Below are positions 11,001 to 20,990 of a stretch of 64,000 nt of DNA, piece by piece (within the stretch, counting starts at the first letter, position 1; every line of letters begins with the position of its first letter). This stretch comes from Oikopleura dioica. Lineage: Eukaryota; Chordata; Appendicularia; Copelata; Oikopleuridae. The notes below the pieces were generated by a model. It was not told the DNA's origin. It searched no databases and saw nothing but the letters and a program-made list of their open reading frames with translations. A program made the position numbers and the translations under genes. The stretch spans positions 13,686,157 to 13,750,156 of the forward strand of contig OU015566.1 of NCBI GenBank assembly GCA_907165135.1, in the 5' to 3' direction.

Positions 11001-14000
11001 CCGAGCGGTGGAACGGCGCTTATTGACGGATACGATATCTGGACTCAGATGGATCAGGTCCGGACGGTGCTCGGCTTTTGTCCACAGCACAACGTACTTT
11101 TTGAAGATCTCACTTGCGCAGAGCATATCGAATTCTTCTGCTCTCTCAAAGGTCAAAACAAAACCAAAACGAAGGTGGAAATCGACGAGCTTTTGGAAAA
11201 ATGCGGATTGATGGCCAAAAAGCACCTGAAAGTTCCGACTCTTTCTGGTGGAATGAAACGCAAGTTGTCTGTAGCTTTGGCTTTTTGCGGCGGATCGAAA
11301 ATTGTCCTCTTGGACGAGGAACGGAGATGGAAAAAATATTCCCAGTCGTGATTTGTATCCAAAACTTCGGTACGTGGCCACCCGTTTAAATTGCTTATCC
11401 CGTGGCCTAAATAGGACCTTCCGAACCGCGATTACGCGCCTCGAATGGTTCTAAATTGCGTTCCAAAAGATTACATAATTTTATACGTAGACACTAGATT
11501 AGGGAAATTCAACGACATTCAACGACATTGTTACAAGCCTTTGATGACTTTTTCTGGAGCTGGTGATTTATTCAACCAAAAAATTTACTTATGCGCATGC
11601 TCAAAAAGAGACGTAGAAAGCTGGTGATTATCGACCCCTATCTCCTTAATCTTACTGTAACCATGCGTTTTCAATGAAACAGGGGTTCTTTGAAGCTTTA
11701 GTTAAGTTTTAAATCGAGAAGCCGCTTGCGGCTTCGAGAACATACTCTGAAAGCCGCGCTTTGCGCGGCTTTTCTCATGTTTCAGCTCGAAGCCGCAAGC
11801 GGCTTCTCGATTTGATACTTAACTGAAGCTACAGAGGAACCTTGTTTCCATAAAAACGCATCGCTACAGTAAAATTAAGGAGATAGGGGTCGATAATCAC
11901 CAGCGTTTTCCGTCTTTTTTGAGTAGAAAGAGCAAGAAAACAGTAATTAAGCTCAAAAACCTACTTGTAGTCAGTTGTCTAATCTCCGCCGTAAGCCCAC
12001 AGCGGGGGTAGACCCTTACGCCAGGCGTGGAATTTGGGACTTGCTCACAGGATTCAAAACGGGCCGGACGATCCTCTTATCGACCCACCACATGGACGAA
12101 GCGGACGTGTTGGGTGACCGCATCGCTATCATCGCGGCAGGTATGCTACTTTCTATTTTCGTGAAGCTCATTTTTCAAAATTTTTGACTTATAAAAAATC
12201 TCTAGGGCGGCTAAAATGTGTCGGCAGCTCGCTTTGGCTGAAGAGTAATTACGGCGAAGGGTACTATCTGACAGTAAATACGCGTTTTCACGATGAAACG
12301 CGCGATGCTATCAACTCCTGCGGAAACGAACACTTAGATGTGGTCGAGACAAAGCTCAATAGTATCTCGTTTCGGGTACCTTATCATTTTGTCGAGCAGG
12401 CTCGGTTATCAAACTTTCTAACTTAATCAAATATCAGCGCTTCAAATACAAAAAAATCTCCCCTAAATTGATAATTTCGTGCTTGACGGCTAAAATTGTT
12501 AATAAAACATTGTCTTTAGGGCCAAAGATGGTCGATTATCAGGTTGAAAATGAGTTTTTCTTGCTTCTATTGGCTGATTTTTCGATATTTTTTCATAAAA
12601 TTGAGAATTTCTCCTCCCTTTCCGATGTATTTTTGACAAACTTGGGCCCTCAAAGTCGATATTAAGCCGACAATCTTGGATTTCCGAGCCAAAAAAAGGA
12701 CTTGATGTCAAAAATCCTCGACAAGCTCGAATCCAAAGAGCTTAATGGCATCCACTCTTACGGCATCCGCGACTCCAGCCTCGAAGAAATCTTCATCAAA
12801 ATCGCCAGCCAGGAAAAGGCATTTTCTCTTTCTAAGGAGCTCTAAATTCAACAGAAAACCACGTGAGATAAACTTCCCGCTGACCCTAAATATACACAGC
12901 GCCAAAAAGCCTTTTAAAAAGGATGAAAAAGAAAAAGGCAAAAATTCGGAAGAGGAGGAGCCGGAAGGAAGGAAGAGCCTGTCGCTTTCTAGTAGTACTA
13001 TTGAAGGGACCGGGAATAAAATCCACCCAGAATTAATCGACAAAGGAAGGAATGTGCAGGGCACGTTGGTCGGCGGCGCGCTCAGGAGGCAGCAGTTTGG
13101 GGCGATTTTTGAGAAACGAGCAATTACGGTTTCCAGGAGTATCAAGATTGGGTGCATTTTTTCATAGAAGAAATTTTTTTGATTGAAAATAGCTTTGCTT
13201 TACATTTTTATTTAATGGTATATGTCGAATAAAATTTTCTGACAGGAAATACTACTATTAGTATTTGAAGGACATTTCATTATTTTTTTAACACAGAGAA
13301 ATATTTTTCAACTGATACTTTTCAGGTTTTTCTTCAGCGTAAAGACGTCGAGCCAAACACGGGTTCAAACAAGAGTTGTAAGGGCATTTTATTCTCTGCA
13401 TAACTTCATTTTTTTCTTTTTCACAACTGATTTTTTTCGCTTTTCGATCATCTTGAAAACCAAATACGAAATTTCCCTTTTCCTTTCTAAAAAATAACAA
13501 CAACGCAGTTTCATACAGTAATGGTTTATTACGACCTGAATTTTTAAGTATTATCACGACGGTTTAGGTTAACATTTTAAAATTCAAACAGCTACGGTAT
13601 TATATTTTTGATATCTTCTTTTGTTCATGGAGGAGAATGACGATCAAGTTTCCGCTTATAACGATTTCATTTTCAAATATATTTTATCTCTTTTTCCATA
13701 TTTAATTCAACAATTTATCCTGTCGCATATCGAAAGAACCAAAAAGAAAATTTCCCTTTCCGTCGCCAAAAACAACACCCTTATTACAGTCATTCTTCGC
13801 CTCAATCGTCGTCCCTCCACTTTTTATCGCGCTGGCTTTAGCGATGACTTTACTAGGCAGAGTTTAAAGAATTGGATGTTTCATAACAAAAGAGGCTCAA
13901 GCAGCTTCTCTTCCTTGTTGGAGGATAAACTCTTTAGAACTTTTATCCAAGTTCCGGACGTATCTGAGTCAACCCCTTTGGAGATGGAAGCGATGATGTA

Positions 14001-17000
14001 CGAGGGCGGGGGTCACCTTAGCCTCTAATCAGTAAAGCTAGAAAGGCAAGACGCCACGTGCGGCCCGATAAAAAAAGAGGAGCCGAGCGTTGATCCTCGA
14101 TCAGAATAAATCCGAAGCTCGGGCTTATGGTGTTAACACTTTCACGTCGCTGGACATTGACGCAGACCCAGTTTATTCGAAGCTGTATAATTCGCGAATT
14201 TGGTTTCAAAAAAAGTTCAAATCAATTTTTTATTCAAAAATTTCTTATTGGCTGAAATAAACCAATAAGATAATGCAAAATTTTCTTGTTGAATAACCAA
14301 CAAATCTGATTGGGGAAACGTAGATTTTGCGTAATTTGATTGGTCGATCTCTAAAAATCGATTTCAGCCAATAAGAATCACTTTCTTAACCCAAACTCTA
14401 ACCCTAATTTTCGATATTGAAAAGCTTCCTTCGTATTGGTTAAAAAGACCCTTGAACAAACCTGATTGGCCCTCCTTCTTGAAACCAAAAAAGCTCCTGT
14501 CAAAGCCGGGTTTCGGTACTTGGTGCCTAAACACTACTTCCAGCGCCGAAAAACGCAAGTGGACGATCGACTACGCGAAGGAAAAAGGCTTCGACTTATC
14601 TGATCGATATTGTTCGGACGCTAATGTTGATCCGGAAGAGTACTTATTGCCAAACGCTTCATGGAGTTTATCCCGCCCGGTGGGAAGTGAGACTAACGAC
14701 GCTTGCGCCTGTACATACGGTGAGCAGTTAAAAACATCCTGAGCAGCTTTTTCAATTAAAAAAATATTAAGGGGACTATATTAATCCACTCATGGACTGC
14801 GGAAGATATCCAAACGACCATCCAAACTACCCTGGTCAGAAAAAGTTTGCTGGAGGAGAAAATACGCCGATTTTCGAGCTTTACAGTGGAATGCATAATT
14901 ATAATATGAACGGGAGAAATATCACTGACTGGGTTCAGAAAACTGTCGACAAGGATCAGAGTTTAAATTTCCATCAATACAGAAACATAACATTTAATTT
15001 TCAAATAATATAATAGATTTTTATTAACAAGTAATCAATTTTTATATCTGAATTTCAAAGTCTTTCAATACATTTTGATGTTCATTTTATGTTTTCTTTA
15101 CATTTCTCTCTCGTTTGGGATTTTCAAATACCCGATTTTTCTTCTTCATAAAAAGAATATTCATTTTATAACGAAATTTTCGAAGACCATGGTACGCAAA
15201 AAATATCAATTTCCTTTTATAAACAACTCGCTAAATAAATTTTTTAACAACATAAAAATTTGAAACTCTTGAAAGGATACCTTCGTCTTCCAACGATACG
15301 GAGGCTTTAGCATTGGAGCCAATGCTTTGAATGAAAGTTTATTGAACTTGCAACCCGGATTGGAGGACCGTTTGGATCCATTCATTCGCCACCGGAATTC
15401 AAAAATATGGTTCAATAATGTTGGCTACCACGCCTCTGTTGCTTATTACAATATTTTCGCCAACTCTCTCCTCCGCTCCTCCATGCCGGATAGGAACCCG
15501 GAGGAACTTGGGATTGATGTGGTGAATTATCCACTCGACTTCGATCTGAATAACATTGACGCTGCTGCTTTTCAACAAGCGTCTACGGATGTTATTATTG
15601 CAATTTGCGTGGTGTTCGCACTCAGTTTTATTCCTGCGTCTTTTGTGGTTTTTCTCATTGAAGAACGAGCATCTGGAGCGAAGCACCTTCAGTTGGACTC
15701 GGCAACTTGTGTGTAAAACCTGAGTCAGGCTCTAAAAGAGAATGAACGGAAAGCCGCGTAGCGGCTTTTTAACAAACGAAGCCGCGAAGCGGCTTCGAAG
15801 AATCACTATTTCAATTTGTTTTGAAATAATTATGAAGCCGCTCCGCGGCTTTGTTGAAAAAAACCGCAAGCGGCTTTTCATTTCTGTTGGTTCAGAGCCT
15901 GATTGAGGCTTTTTACACAGGTTTTCGAGCCCAGAACTTTAGTTTTTGAGCGGAATGAACCCGAATATCTACTGGATCGCCAACTACTGCTGGGACATCC
16001 TTATCTTTCTCTTCCCAACTGCCCTCTCAATCGCGATCTTCGCCCTGTTCCAGAGCAATGCTTATACAGGCAAAGATAATATTGGAAGCTTGGTTCTTTT
16101 GTTTATCCTTTTTGGCCTGGCTGCGACCCCGCTGATGTACCCAGCTACGTATCTGTTTGATAAGGAGGGTGTTCTTATCGGCAAGTTCTTATCGAACATG
16201 TTTCTTGAAGCGTTTTTAGTTATGTTCATTCGAGGAAAATATTTAGGGATAAGTTGATGGAGCGGGAGATAGGAGATTCTTATTCATATCGCTGCGTAAA
16301 TATACTAAGCTGAGGGTTCTCCTTAGATTTTCGACGAAAAATGGACAAGGGTAGGCCCAAGATTGTAGAAAAAACTTCGTTCATCGTGCCCAAGATTGTC
16401 AAATTTTGAATTTTCGCGTTCTAATTGGACAATTTCGTGCAGAAAATCGACTATCTAGAGCTAGAATTCGATAAGCTCGAGAAAGAATCGCAATGTTTAG
16501 CCAACAATCTTGGGGATGACCTTAATTTTGTATATGTATGGCACTTAATTCTGCTGTTTTTGTGATCAGAATTCAAGTGCTGAATATTTCGCATTACAAA
16601 ATAATTGAAATTATTTATTTTGAAAACCATCATCACTTTTTTCACTAACTCAGTTACACGCTTGACCTAAATTCGAAATTTCGGAACACTTACTATAAGC
16701 CTGCTACTGCATACGTCGCCCTAACCGCGTTCAACCTGTTTATCGGAATCAACACAACGATTGCGGTTTCCGTCATGATGAGCATCGCTGAAAGGTCAGT
16801 ACCTGCCCCATTAGTGCATCGAAGTTTATTTTGCATCTCATTTTATTTTTGGCGTTTTTTCAGTGATCCGGATTTGGAAGATATCTACATAATTCTCGAC
16901 AACGTGTTTTTGATATTTCCGCATTTCTGCCTCGGCCGGGGCTTGATGGAAATGGCCATACAACAGGCTTACCTGGACGCGTACGCCGAACTCGGGTTTG

Positions 17001-19595
17001 AACAAGAACGAAAGGAGCCGATTTTAGGCACGATTGGCTTTCCAAAATGCATTCGTCGAAACTCGGCCCAGACCATAATTTTTAATTGAGCCACTCACTT
17101 CCGAAAAGGGTAATCCTTTTTCAACACGGTTTTTTCTATTACCTAATGCTCAAGAAAGAAGCAGAAAACTTGAATAATTGAGTATAAATATGTAAGAAAA
17201 GGATGTAAGAGGCTTTCTAAATGGTTTATTCCTGAATGTCTAATAGATTTATTTTACAGTTGAAAAGGGTCTTGCTTCCGTTAAGGGTAACCCACAAAAA
17301 ACAGCTTCTTCTGCTTTAGACGGTCTGGCTTTATTTAATGCCAACTTACTTCATTTTTGGCAAGAAAATTTTATTATATGATTCAAAAAACACTTAAACA
17401 GACTGTTCTGGTACTGTACCAAGATGAATATCCACGGCCCATGGGCCATATTATTTATTTGAATTCAAAAAGACTAACAGCGGACTAATTCTTAAGTCAA
17501 ATTTTGTGTCATTTTAAACAAAAGTAATGCATAAAATTGATGAAAAGTAGACTAATTCACAGAATCAAATTAATTGTAACACAGTTTTCAAAATTTTCAT
17601 AACTACTCGGAAAGCTTCATAGTATTTGAAGTAATTATGGAAACATCATTTAGAGAAGATATTGAAAAGGTCAATAAAGTGACAATTTAACGAAAGCCAA
17701 AATCAGCATTTGAGTACAACGGTCGCTGCTGCCTGGCCATGGCGATCCAAACTATCGTTTTCTTCTCTTTGGTGCTCTTTATTCAACATCGTTCTACGGC
17801 GAAATCAACATCAAAAATAGTCACCCATAGCAGTGGAAAACTGGAAGAATCGGACGTGGCAGCAGAGACCGCCCGCGCGCACGATGAAAACAACAAAGAC
17901 TTACTCAGGATTAAAAAGCTGACAAAGCTTTTCCAACAAAAGGGAGGAAGCGGGACTTTCACGGCTGTTGATGGGATTTCTTTGTCCGTACCGAAGGGCG
18001 AGTGCTTCGGCCTTTTGGGAGTTAATGGAGCGGGAAAGATAAGGGACAAAGATAGATATGAATGAACGAGAAGCTTGAGATGGTGGAAAGTTTGACAGCT
18101 TTGGCGACTAGTTTTGACAACTTCGAATTACCACGGCTCAAACTTCATCTTTCATCGAAAATCTTTGATCCTTTTTGAAGACCACCACTTTCAAAATGCT
18201 CACCACCGACTTGGCCCCCTCCTCCGGCGATGCCTTCATCAACGACTTATCCCTCGTCCAAAGTCCCGACAAAACCCGTCGCTTCATCGGCTACTGCCCC
18301 CAATTCGACGGCCTCAATTCCGTCCTCACCTCCGCCGAACACATTCGCTACTACGCCAAGATCCGCGGCATCAAGAAAAACGAGCTGAAGGACATGGTCG
18401 AATGGGCTCTCCACGAGCTGAATCTGACGGAATATCGGAACATTCCAGCAGGAGAATATTCCGGCGGGAACAAGCGAAAACTCTCCACTGCCATTGCCTT
18501 CACTGGAGCTCCGGAGGTGATTTTGTTGGATGAGCCAACAGCTGGTGTGGATCCAAAAGCACGGCGATTTTTATGGGACGTGATAAAGCGCATGGTAAAA
18601 TTTGCTTTCAAAATATGATGATTACTCTTCGTTCCTTTTTTTAGGTTCAAAAGGGCCATGCAATTGTACTCACTTCACACAGGTACTGTCCAAAAAAAAG
18701 ATTTATTGGTGCTTTCGGAACAAATAGAGAGAGAGACCCTTAACCCAATTTTTTAGCATGGAAGAATGCGAGATCCTCTGCGGGCGATTGGCGATCATGG
18801 TGAATGGGAGCTTCGAGTGCCTCGGCCAAGGGTCCGAAATGAACACACTTAGCCACGGTTAATCTCACTCGATCCAACTCGTGAGGAGTGTCAAGTGGAT
18901 CTTTCTTTTCTGAAGGATGAGTAACATTAGTGAAATTCCCTGATTTTCTGACTAACTACCAGTAGTTGTTCATTCGGTAAATCAAGCTCCTCTCAGCACT
19001 TGAAAGCCAAATACGGGGAAGGATACATTGTTGCCATACAAGGAGAAAGAAGCAAGCATGACAGTATCATCAACGGCCTGAGCGAGCATTTCGCTGATGT
19101 GAAAGTAACTGAACAAAGATCCAACAACCTTCAGGTACCAATCCCGGGAGGTGTCTGGAACCGACAAAAAAATTTCGACAAATTTTGCGTGGAAATTTTC
19201 AACCAATCAGAAGCCTAGATTCGGAAAACTGGCCAATCCCCAGCCGAGTAGCCGCCCACGCAAATTTTGTCGAAATTTTTTTGTCGGTTCCAGACACCAT
19301 CCCACAAATCCATCCCCAAAGCCGATTCTCCAACCTCCCACTTCAGCTTCAACTGGTAGAAATGAACAGCCTGAAAACCCTGTTCTCATCCCTCCAAGAG
19401 ATGAAAAAACAAGACCTTTTGACCGACTACAGAATCTCCCAAACCACCCTTGACGACGTTTTCATCTCTTTCGCCAAGCGACAAGGGAATGAAAAGACCA
19501 AAGCTGAAATCAACGAAGAGGATTTCCAAGTCGTAGAAATTCCGCCGAAAATTTCGGAAGCTGAGAAATCCGGGAGTCAAGAAACCAATTTCTAG
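4714..19595 (+). CDS. ABCA1/4/7-class full ABC transporter, multi-exon, 5' end not resolved
   Basis: This is a full-size ABC-A transporter. The family consists of polytopic membrane proteins that move lipids between leaflets or to acceptors. Recognisable in order are loop-1 pieces (4714-5031 and 6597-6990), first transmembrane domain (7137-10273), linker and first nucleotide-binding domain (10384-12420, continuing near 12700), second half with loop 2 (14452-15711), second transmembrane domain (15955-17740) and second nucleotide-binding domain (17890-19595, stop TAG). Motifs such as [36 protein letters not shown] and [12 protein letters not shown] place it with ABCA1/ABCA4/ABCA7 rather than ABCA3. 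The N-terminal cytoplasmic segment and first membrane helix are not identified. Introns are unusually long for this genome and contain hairpin elements and an antisense ORF. Several exon joins require GA-AG or other non-GT introns. The two complete ATPase sites argue for function, although the 5' end and some joins leave decay possible. Confidence 0.85.
5290..5700. repeat. Foldback repeat in the ABCA loop-1 intron
   Basis: Nested inverted arms are visible. CAATTAAAATAAGGGG near 5308 pairs with CCCCTTATTTTAATTG near 5550, and GGCGACGATAAGGGT near 5380 pairs with ACCCTTATCATCGCC near 5487-5501. The phrase CTACCCCCTTAATT also occurs twice in direct orientation (about 5450 and 5590). No coding potential is seen. 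This fits a decayed miniature inverted-repeat element. Confidence 0.55.
5892..5906. promoter_or_regulatory. Palindromic E-box with extended identity to 20049-20063
   Basis: CGCGCTCACGTGACT is present here and again, identically, about 14 kb away on the other side of the ABCA gene. The core TCACGTGA is the bHLH-Zip (MITF/TFE/USF-type) binding palindrome. No function is shown by the sequence alone. Confidence 0.3.
6597..7268 (+). CDS. ABCA exons: end of loop 1 and first helices of TMD1
   Basis: The exon 6597-6757 encodes [16 protein letters not shown] ... [13 protein letters not shown] and splices to 6855 ([13 protein letters not shown]), matching the ABCA1 block that ends in GGFAYLQDVVEQ. A block near 6990-7068 ([19 protein letters not shown]) splices in frame to 7137-7268 ([20 protein letters not shown], then [11 protein letters not shown]). 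This last piece carries the first conserved helix of TMD1 and the ABCA signature MMGLS. The join between about 6920 and 6990 needs a non-GT intron or contains damage, since the frame otherwise meets TAG at 6973-6975. Confidence 0.8.
7479..8210 (+). CDS. ABCA exons: middle of TMD1
   Basis: Three blocks follow. Near 7479-7550 is [21 protein letters not shown]. Near 7728-7798 is [22 protein letters not shown], equivalent to the ABCA helix after the YSDPSVV-type loop. Near 8032-8190 is [22 protein letters not shown], almost identical to the ABCA1 motif AACGGIIYF. Exon edges are approximate; the acceptor GAATTAG at 8026-8032 is clear. Confidence 0.75.
8360..8866. repeat. Hairpin repeat with 9-bp tandem units (GGCACGAAT)
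   Basis: The left part, 8360-8434, reads ACTGAAAATGGCACGAAT followed by further copies of the 9-mer GGCACGAAY, then an inverted return to CATTTTCAGT. The right part, about 8802-8866, carries the unit in inverted orientation (CGTGCCATT four times, flanked by two CATTTTCAGT tips). The arrangement, a CTGAAAAT tip followed by 9-bp tandem repeats, recurs with a different 9-mer in the NUP133 intron (31883-32447). Confidence 0.6.
8477..8512. repeat. Short copy of the CCTACCAC / ACCCGCGGAGCGGGC repeat
   Basis: The block TTTCCTACCACTAAACCCG followed by CGGAGCGGGC matches segments at 3165-3205 and, inverted, at about 54288-54312. The core is a GC palindrome. It is a third dispersed copy of the same family. 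Confidence 0.45.
8746..9855 (-). pseudogene. Nested antisense coiled-coil ORF cluster within an ABCA intron, probably decayed
   Basis: On the minus strand a reading runs from an ATG near 9855 through heptad-rich segments ([19 protein letters not shown], then [19 protein letters not shown] and [19 protein letters not shown]). It splices by a 36-nt GT-AG intron near 9350-9315 to [22 protein letters not shown] separate ORF, 9114-8746, begins [20 protein letters not shown]. Between LRLSK and the next heptads (about 9690-9650) there is a frame change and a TAA, so the gene is interrupted there unless an unusual intron removes it. The last ORF runs straight into the 9-bp repeat array, so its Asn-Gly-Thr repeats are repeat-derived. 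I do not recognise the family. Confidence 0.4.
9955..10273 (+). CDS. ABCA exons: end of TMD1
   Basis: After the acceptor ACGATAG, the frame reads [20 protein letters not shown] then [15 protein letters not shown], matching the ABCA1 EEQGIGVQWDNLFES block. It continues from 10135 with [20 protein letters not shown] and [20 protein letters not shown], the highly conserved last helix of TMD1. The join 10060-10134 works in frame only as a GA-AG intron (GATCGG...AAATAAAG). The 10273 donor (CAC|GTTGGG) is canonical and in phase with the next exon at 10384. Confidence 0.85.
10384..12420 (+). CDS. ABCA exons: linker and first ATP-binding domain (NBD1)
   Basis: Exon 10384-10517 encodes a charged linker then [10 protein letters not shown]. 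Following exons encode the Walker A motif [11 protein letters not shown], the Q-loop GFCPQHN, the signature [10 protein letters not shown], Walker B KIVLLDE, the D-loop [11 protein letters not shown], the H-loop [11 protein letters not shown] and the ABCA tail [20 protein letters not shown]. All catalytic motifs look intact. The split between Walker B (ending 11318) and the D-loop (starting 11996) is a 677-bp intron with GA...AG ends that contains a hairpin element. The Walker A exon ends at 10804 and resumes at 10979 with no GT donor. The domain tail continues at about 12705-12816 ([19 protein letters not shown]). Confidence 0.9.
11597..11927. mobile_element. Foldback/MITE-like element with about 125-bp arms inside an ABCA intron
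   Basis: The left arm includes CTGGTGATTATCGACCCCTA, TTAATCTTACTGTA, ATGCGTTTT and AAATCGAGAAGCCGC. The right arm returns the same blocks inverted and ends ...GGGGTCGATAATCACCAG, with outer similarity extending to CTCAAAAA/TTTTTTGAG. The centre carries AAGCCGC(N)nGCGGCTT palindromes. It lies entirely within the 11319-11995 intron between Walker B and D-loop. No ORF is present. Confidence 0.7.
12700..13150 (+). CDS. ABCA exons: end of NBD1 region and linker to second half
   Basis: The frame gives [20 protein letters not shown] then [17 protein letters not shown], typical of the ABCA regulatory segment after NBD1. It is followed by a Lys/Glu-rich linker ([20 protein letters not shown]) and [20 protein letters not shown], the segment preceding the first helix of TMD2. 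A 38-nt GT-AG intron (GTGAG...ACACAG, about 12863-12900) fits between the two. The helix that should follow is not clearly visible in 13150-14400. Confidence 0.6.
13150..14450. other. Poorly resolved ABCA interval with an inverted repeat
   Basis: ORF 13621-14028 (+) ends with the phrase [20 protein letters not shown], which may correspond to the ABCA1 start of loop 2 (VPPFGKYPSLELQPWMY), but its upstream part is not clearly a membrane helix. ORF 13557-13288 (-) contains a small Cys cluster ([16 protein letters not shown]) and is unassigned. At 14246-14382 the arms TTCTTATTGGCTGAAAT and ATTTCAGCCAATAAGAA form a short foldback element. Confidence 0.35.
14452..15711 (+). CDS. ABCA exons: extracellular loop 2 and first part of TMD2
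   Basis: The first block carries [20 protein letters not shown] and SNDACACT-like Cys spacing, followed by [17 protein letters not shown] (ABCA1 TGRNISDYLVKTY). From about 15282 the frame [18 protein letters not shown] continues into [20 protein letters not shown] and [20 protein letters not shown] then [14 protein letters not shown]. The exon ends close to the hairpin element at 15711-15919. The six residues before the presumed donor (DSATC, then GTGTAA) are not expected from the family, so the exon edge may have been altered by that insertion. Confidence 0.85.
15711..15919. mobile_element. MITE with TGTGTAAAACCTGAGTCAGG ends at an ABCA exon edge
   Basis: The left end TGTGTAAAACCTGAGTCAGG is answered by an inverted right end ...CCTGATTGAGGCTTTTTACACA. 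Inside lie four AGCCGC..GCGGCT palindromes. A related copy, with the same tip and AAGCCGC core, occurs at 59111-59243. The insertion abuts the coding end of the exon ending near 15711, and the following ABCA exon resumes at about 15955. Confidence 0.7.
15955..17740 (+). CDS. ABCA exons: remainder of TMD2
   Basis: Blocks are [20 protein letters not shown] then [20 protein letters not shown] (15955-16190), [20 protein letters not shown] (about 16700-16795) and [20 protein letters not shown] then [20 protein letters not shown] (16862-17040), followed near 17713 by [20 protein letters not shown]. Each has a clear ABCA1 counterpart ([23 protein letters not shown]). The intron 17050-17712 (about 660 bp, AT-rich) has no identified gene. 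Confidence 0.85.
17790..19595 (+). CDS. ABCA exons: second ATP-binding domain (NBD2) and C-terminus
   Basis: Motifs are intact: [16 protein letters not shown], Walker [16 protein letters not shown] (split by the intron 18039-18180), GYCPQFD, signature [10 protein letters not shown], Walker [21 protein letters not shown] and the H-loop LTSHSMEEC. The tail follows as [20 protein letters not shown] and [20 protein letters not shown], ending at the TAG 19593-19595. Introns 18597-18640, 18683-18757 and 18832-18986 are GT-AG. The last intron, about 19135-19350, contains a perfect 43-bp palindrome. The Walker A intron lacks a GT donor. Confidence 0.9.
19150..19298. repeat. Perfect 43-bp inverted repeat inside the last ABCA intron
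   Basis: GGTGTCTGGAACCGACAAAA...GCGTGG (19150-19192) is repeated exactly inverted at 19256-19298, separated by 63 bp. The surrounding intron (CAG|GTACCA ... CTTCAG|CTTCAA) splices in phase, and the join restores the expected length of the conserved NBD2 tail. The arms are identical, so the element is young or under gene conversion. Confidence 0.8.
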
Positions 19596-20689
19596 CGCTT
19601 CGGAGCTCTCTCATTTCTAGTCTAGTTCAATTTTAATTCTTCAAAAAACGACCTGTACATGTGTGTGAATAAAACGATCATTTTTCTAGATTCTCGAAAT
19701 AGCCAATTTCTTCCAGACGAATCAAATCATTTCGAAAAAAATGAAAAAAGCAGATTTGTCAATTTCATTTTTTAAGAAAGAGAGAGATGGAAAATAAGAA
19801 GATTTATCTGAAGATTACCGGAAGTCGTAAAAGTAAGAAAGGGTTTTGCTATTGAAGTCTTTATCTTGTAAAAATTGATTAACGAGGTCGAAAAGAACAA
19901 AATTCTTGAATTCTTAATTTGCTTTTTGTTTTTTCACTTCGTTTATTGATTCTTGAAAGTACTCGACTAAATTAATAAATTTTAAAATCCAATTTTTTGT
20001 GAGGAAATGCGATTAAAATGAAAAGCGTGGGCGTTTATCACAAAAAAGGCGCGCTCACGTGACTTTATTTCGAGAAATAAACGTGACGGGTCACTTCCGC
20101 TTTTCACTATTTTACGAGTGCGCGTTTTTTGAAGAAAAAACTGGGCAGCGTCGGCAGATCGCCCGGGGGCGGACGGGTTCTGCCCCGCGGCGCGAGAGAA
20201 TGATAATTGATAGAACGAGAAATCATCAATTCAAAAGAGAGATTTTTTTCTGGGTCGAAATTTGGGCACACGGCTCTCTCTCTCTCTCTATACTTTTTCC
20301 GTGTAAATATTTGAGCACTCGCTACTAACTGGACCGGCGCACTCGCCCCAGGCAACAGCTTTTTCGTATTTTTGATGATTTTTTCAAAAATCTTGGATCT
20401 CCACATTCCTGGGCGATTGCGCGCGGCTGAGAGAGAGACGCTGATTCGCCCATTTGTAAATTTAACCGTTTATAATAACTCAATAGTAACTTCATTCATT
20501 AGTTGCCCCATTTTTACGAGTCGACAGTTTACGAATCGTAGCAGACTCGATTTGGACTCGCACCAGTGCCCTTAGAGAGAGCGTTTATTCCTAAAGAAGA
20601 GAGATTTATTCATAGAAAAACCCATTTTTAACAAAGAACTCGATAATTAACGAATTATATTTTACTATTTCCTACATTTGAGGAGCATT

Positions 20690-20860
20690 TTACGGTCATT
20701 TTTCATTAAAACCGACCCTTTTCGACCTTTTTTCGGTATTTTTTCCATAAAAACGGCCTTTTTTAATGAAAAAATAGTTTAAAATTGATAGCTTTTATGA
20801 TAAGCCATGGACTTTCAGTCGAAAAGGGGCAGGTTTTTGTCAAAATGACCGTAAAAACTC
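20690..20860. repeat. Inverted repeat (TTTTACGGTCATTTT arms)
   Basis: TTTTACGGTCATTTTTCA ... CGACCCTTTTCGAC near 20690-20730 is answered by GTCGAAAAGGGGCAGG ... AAAATGACCGTAAAAA at 20817-20860. It is about 170 bp long with no ORF, consistent with a small foldback element. Confidence 0.55.
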
Positions 20861-20894
20861 CCGGATTTAAGAAAAGCGGACAGATTTAACTTCA

Positions 20895-20990
20895 ATAAAA
20901 CCCATTTTCCGGCGATCTTTATTTGCCGAAATCCCGGAAATCCAAGGATTGAAGTAACTAAAGATCGCCGGAAATCAGGGTAAAACAGTT
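20895..20990. repeat. Palindrome around CCGGCGATCTTTA
   Basis: ATTTTCCGGCGATCTTTATT at about 20910 is repeated inverted as CTAAAGATCGCCGGAAAT at about 20960, with partial similarity extending outward (ACTTCAATAAAACCC versus GGGTAAAACAGTT). It is a short hairpin of unknown role. Confidence 0.5.
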
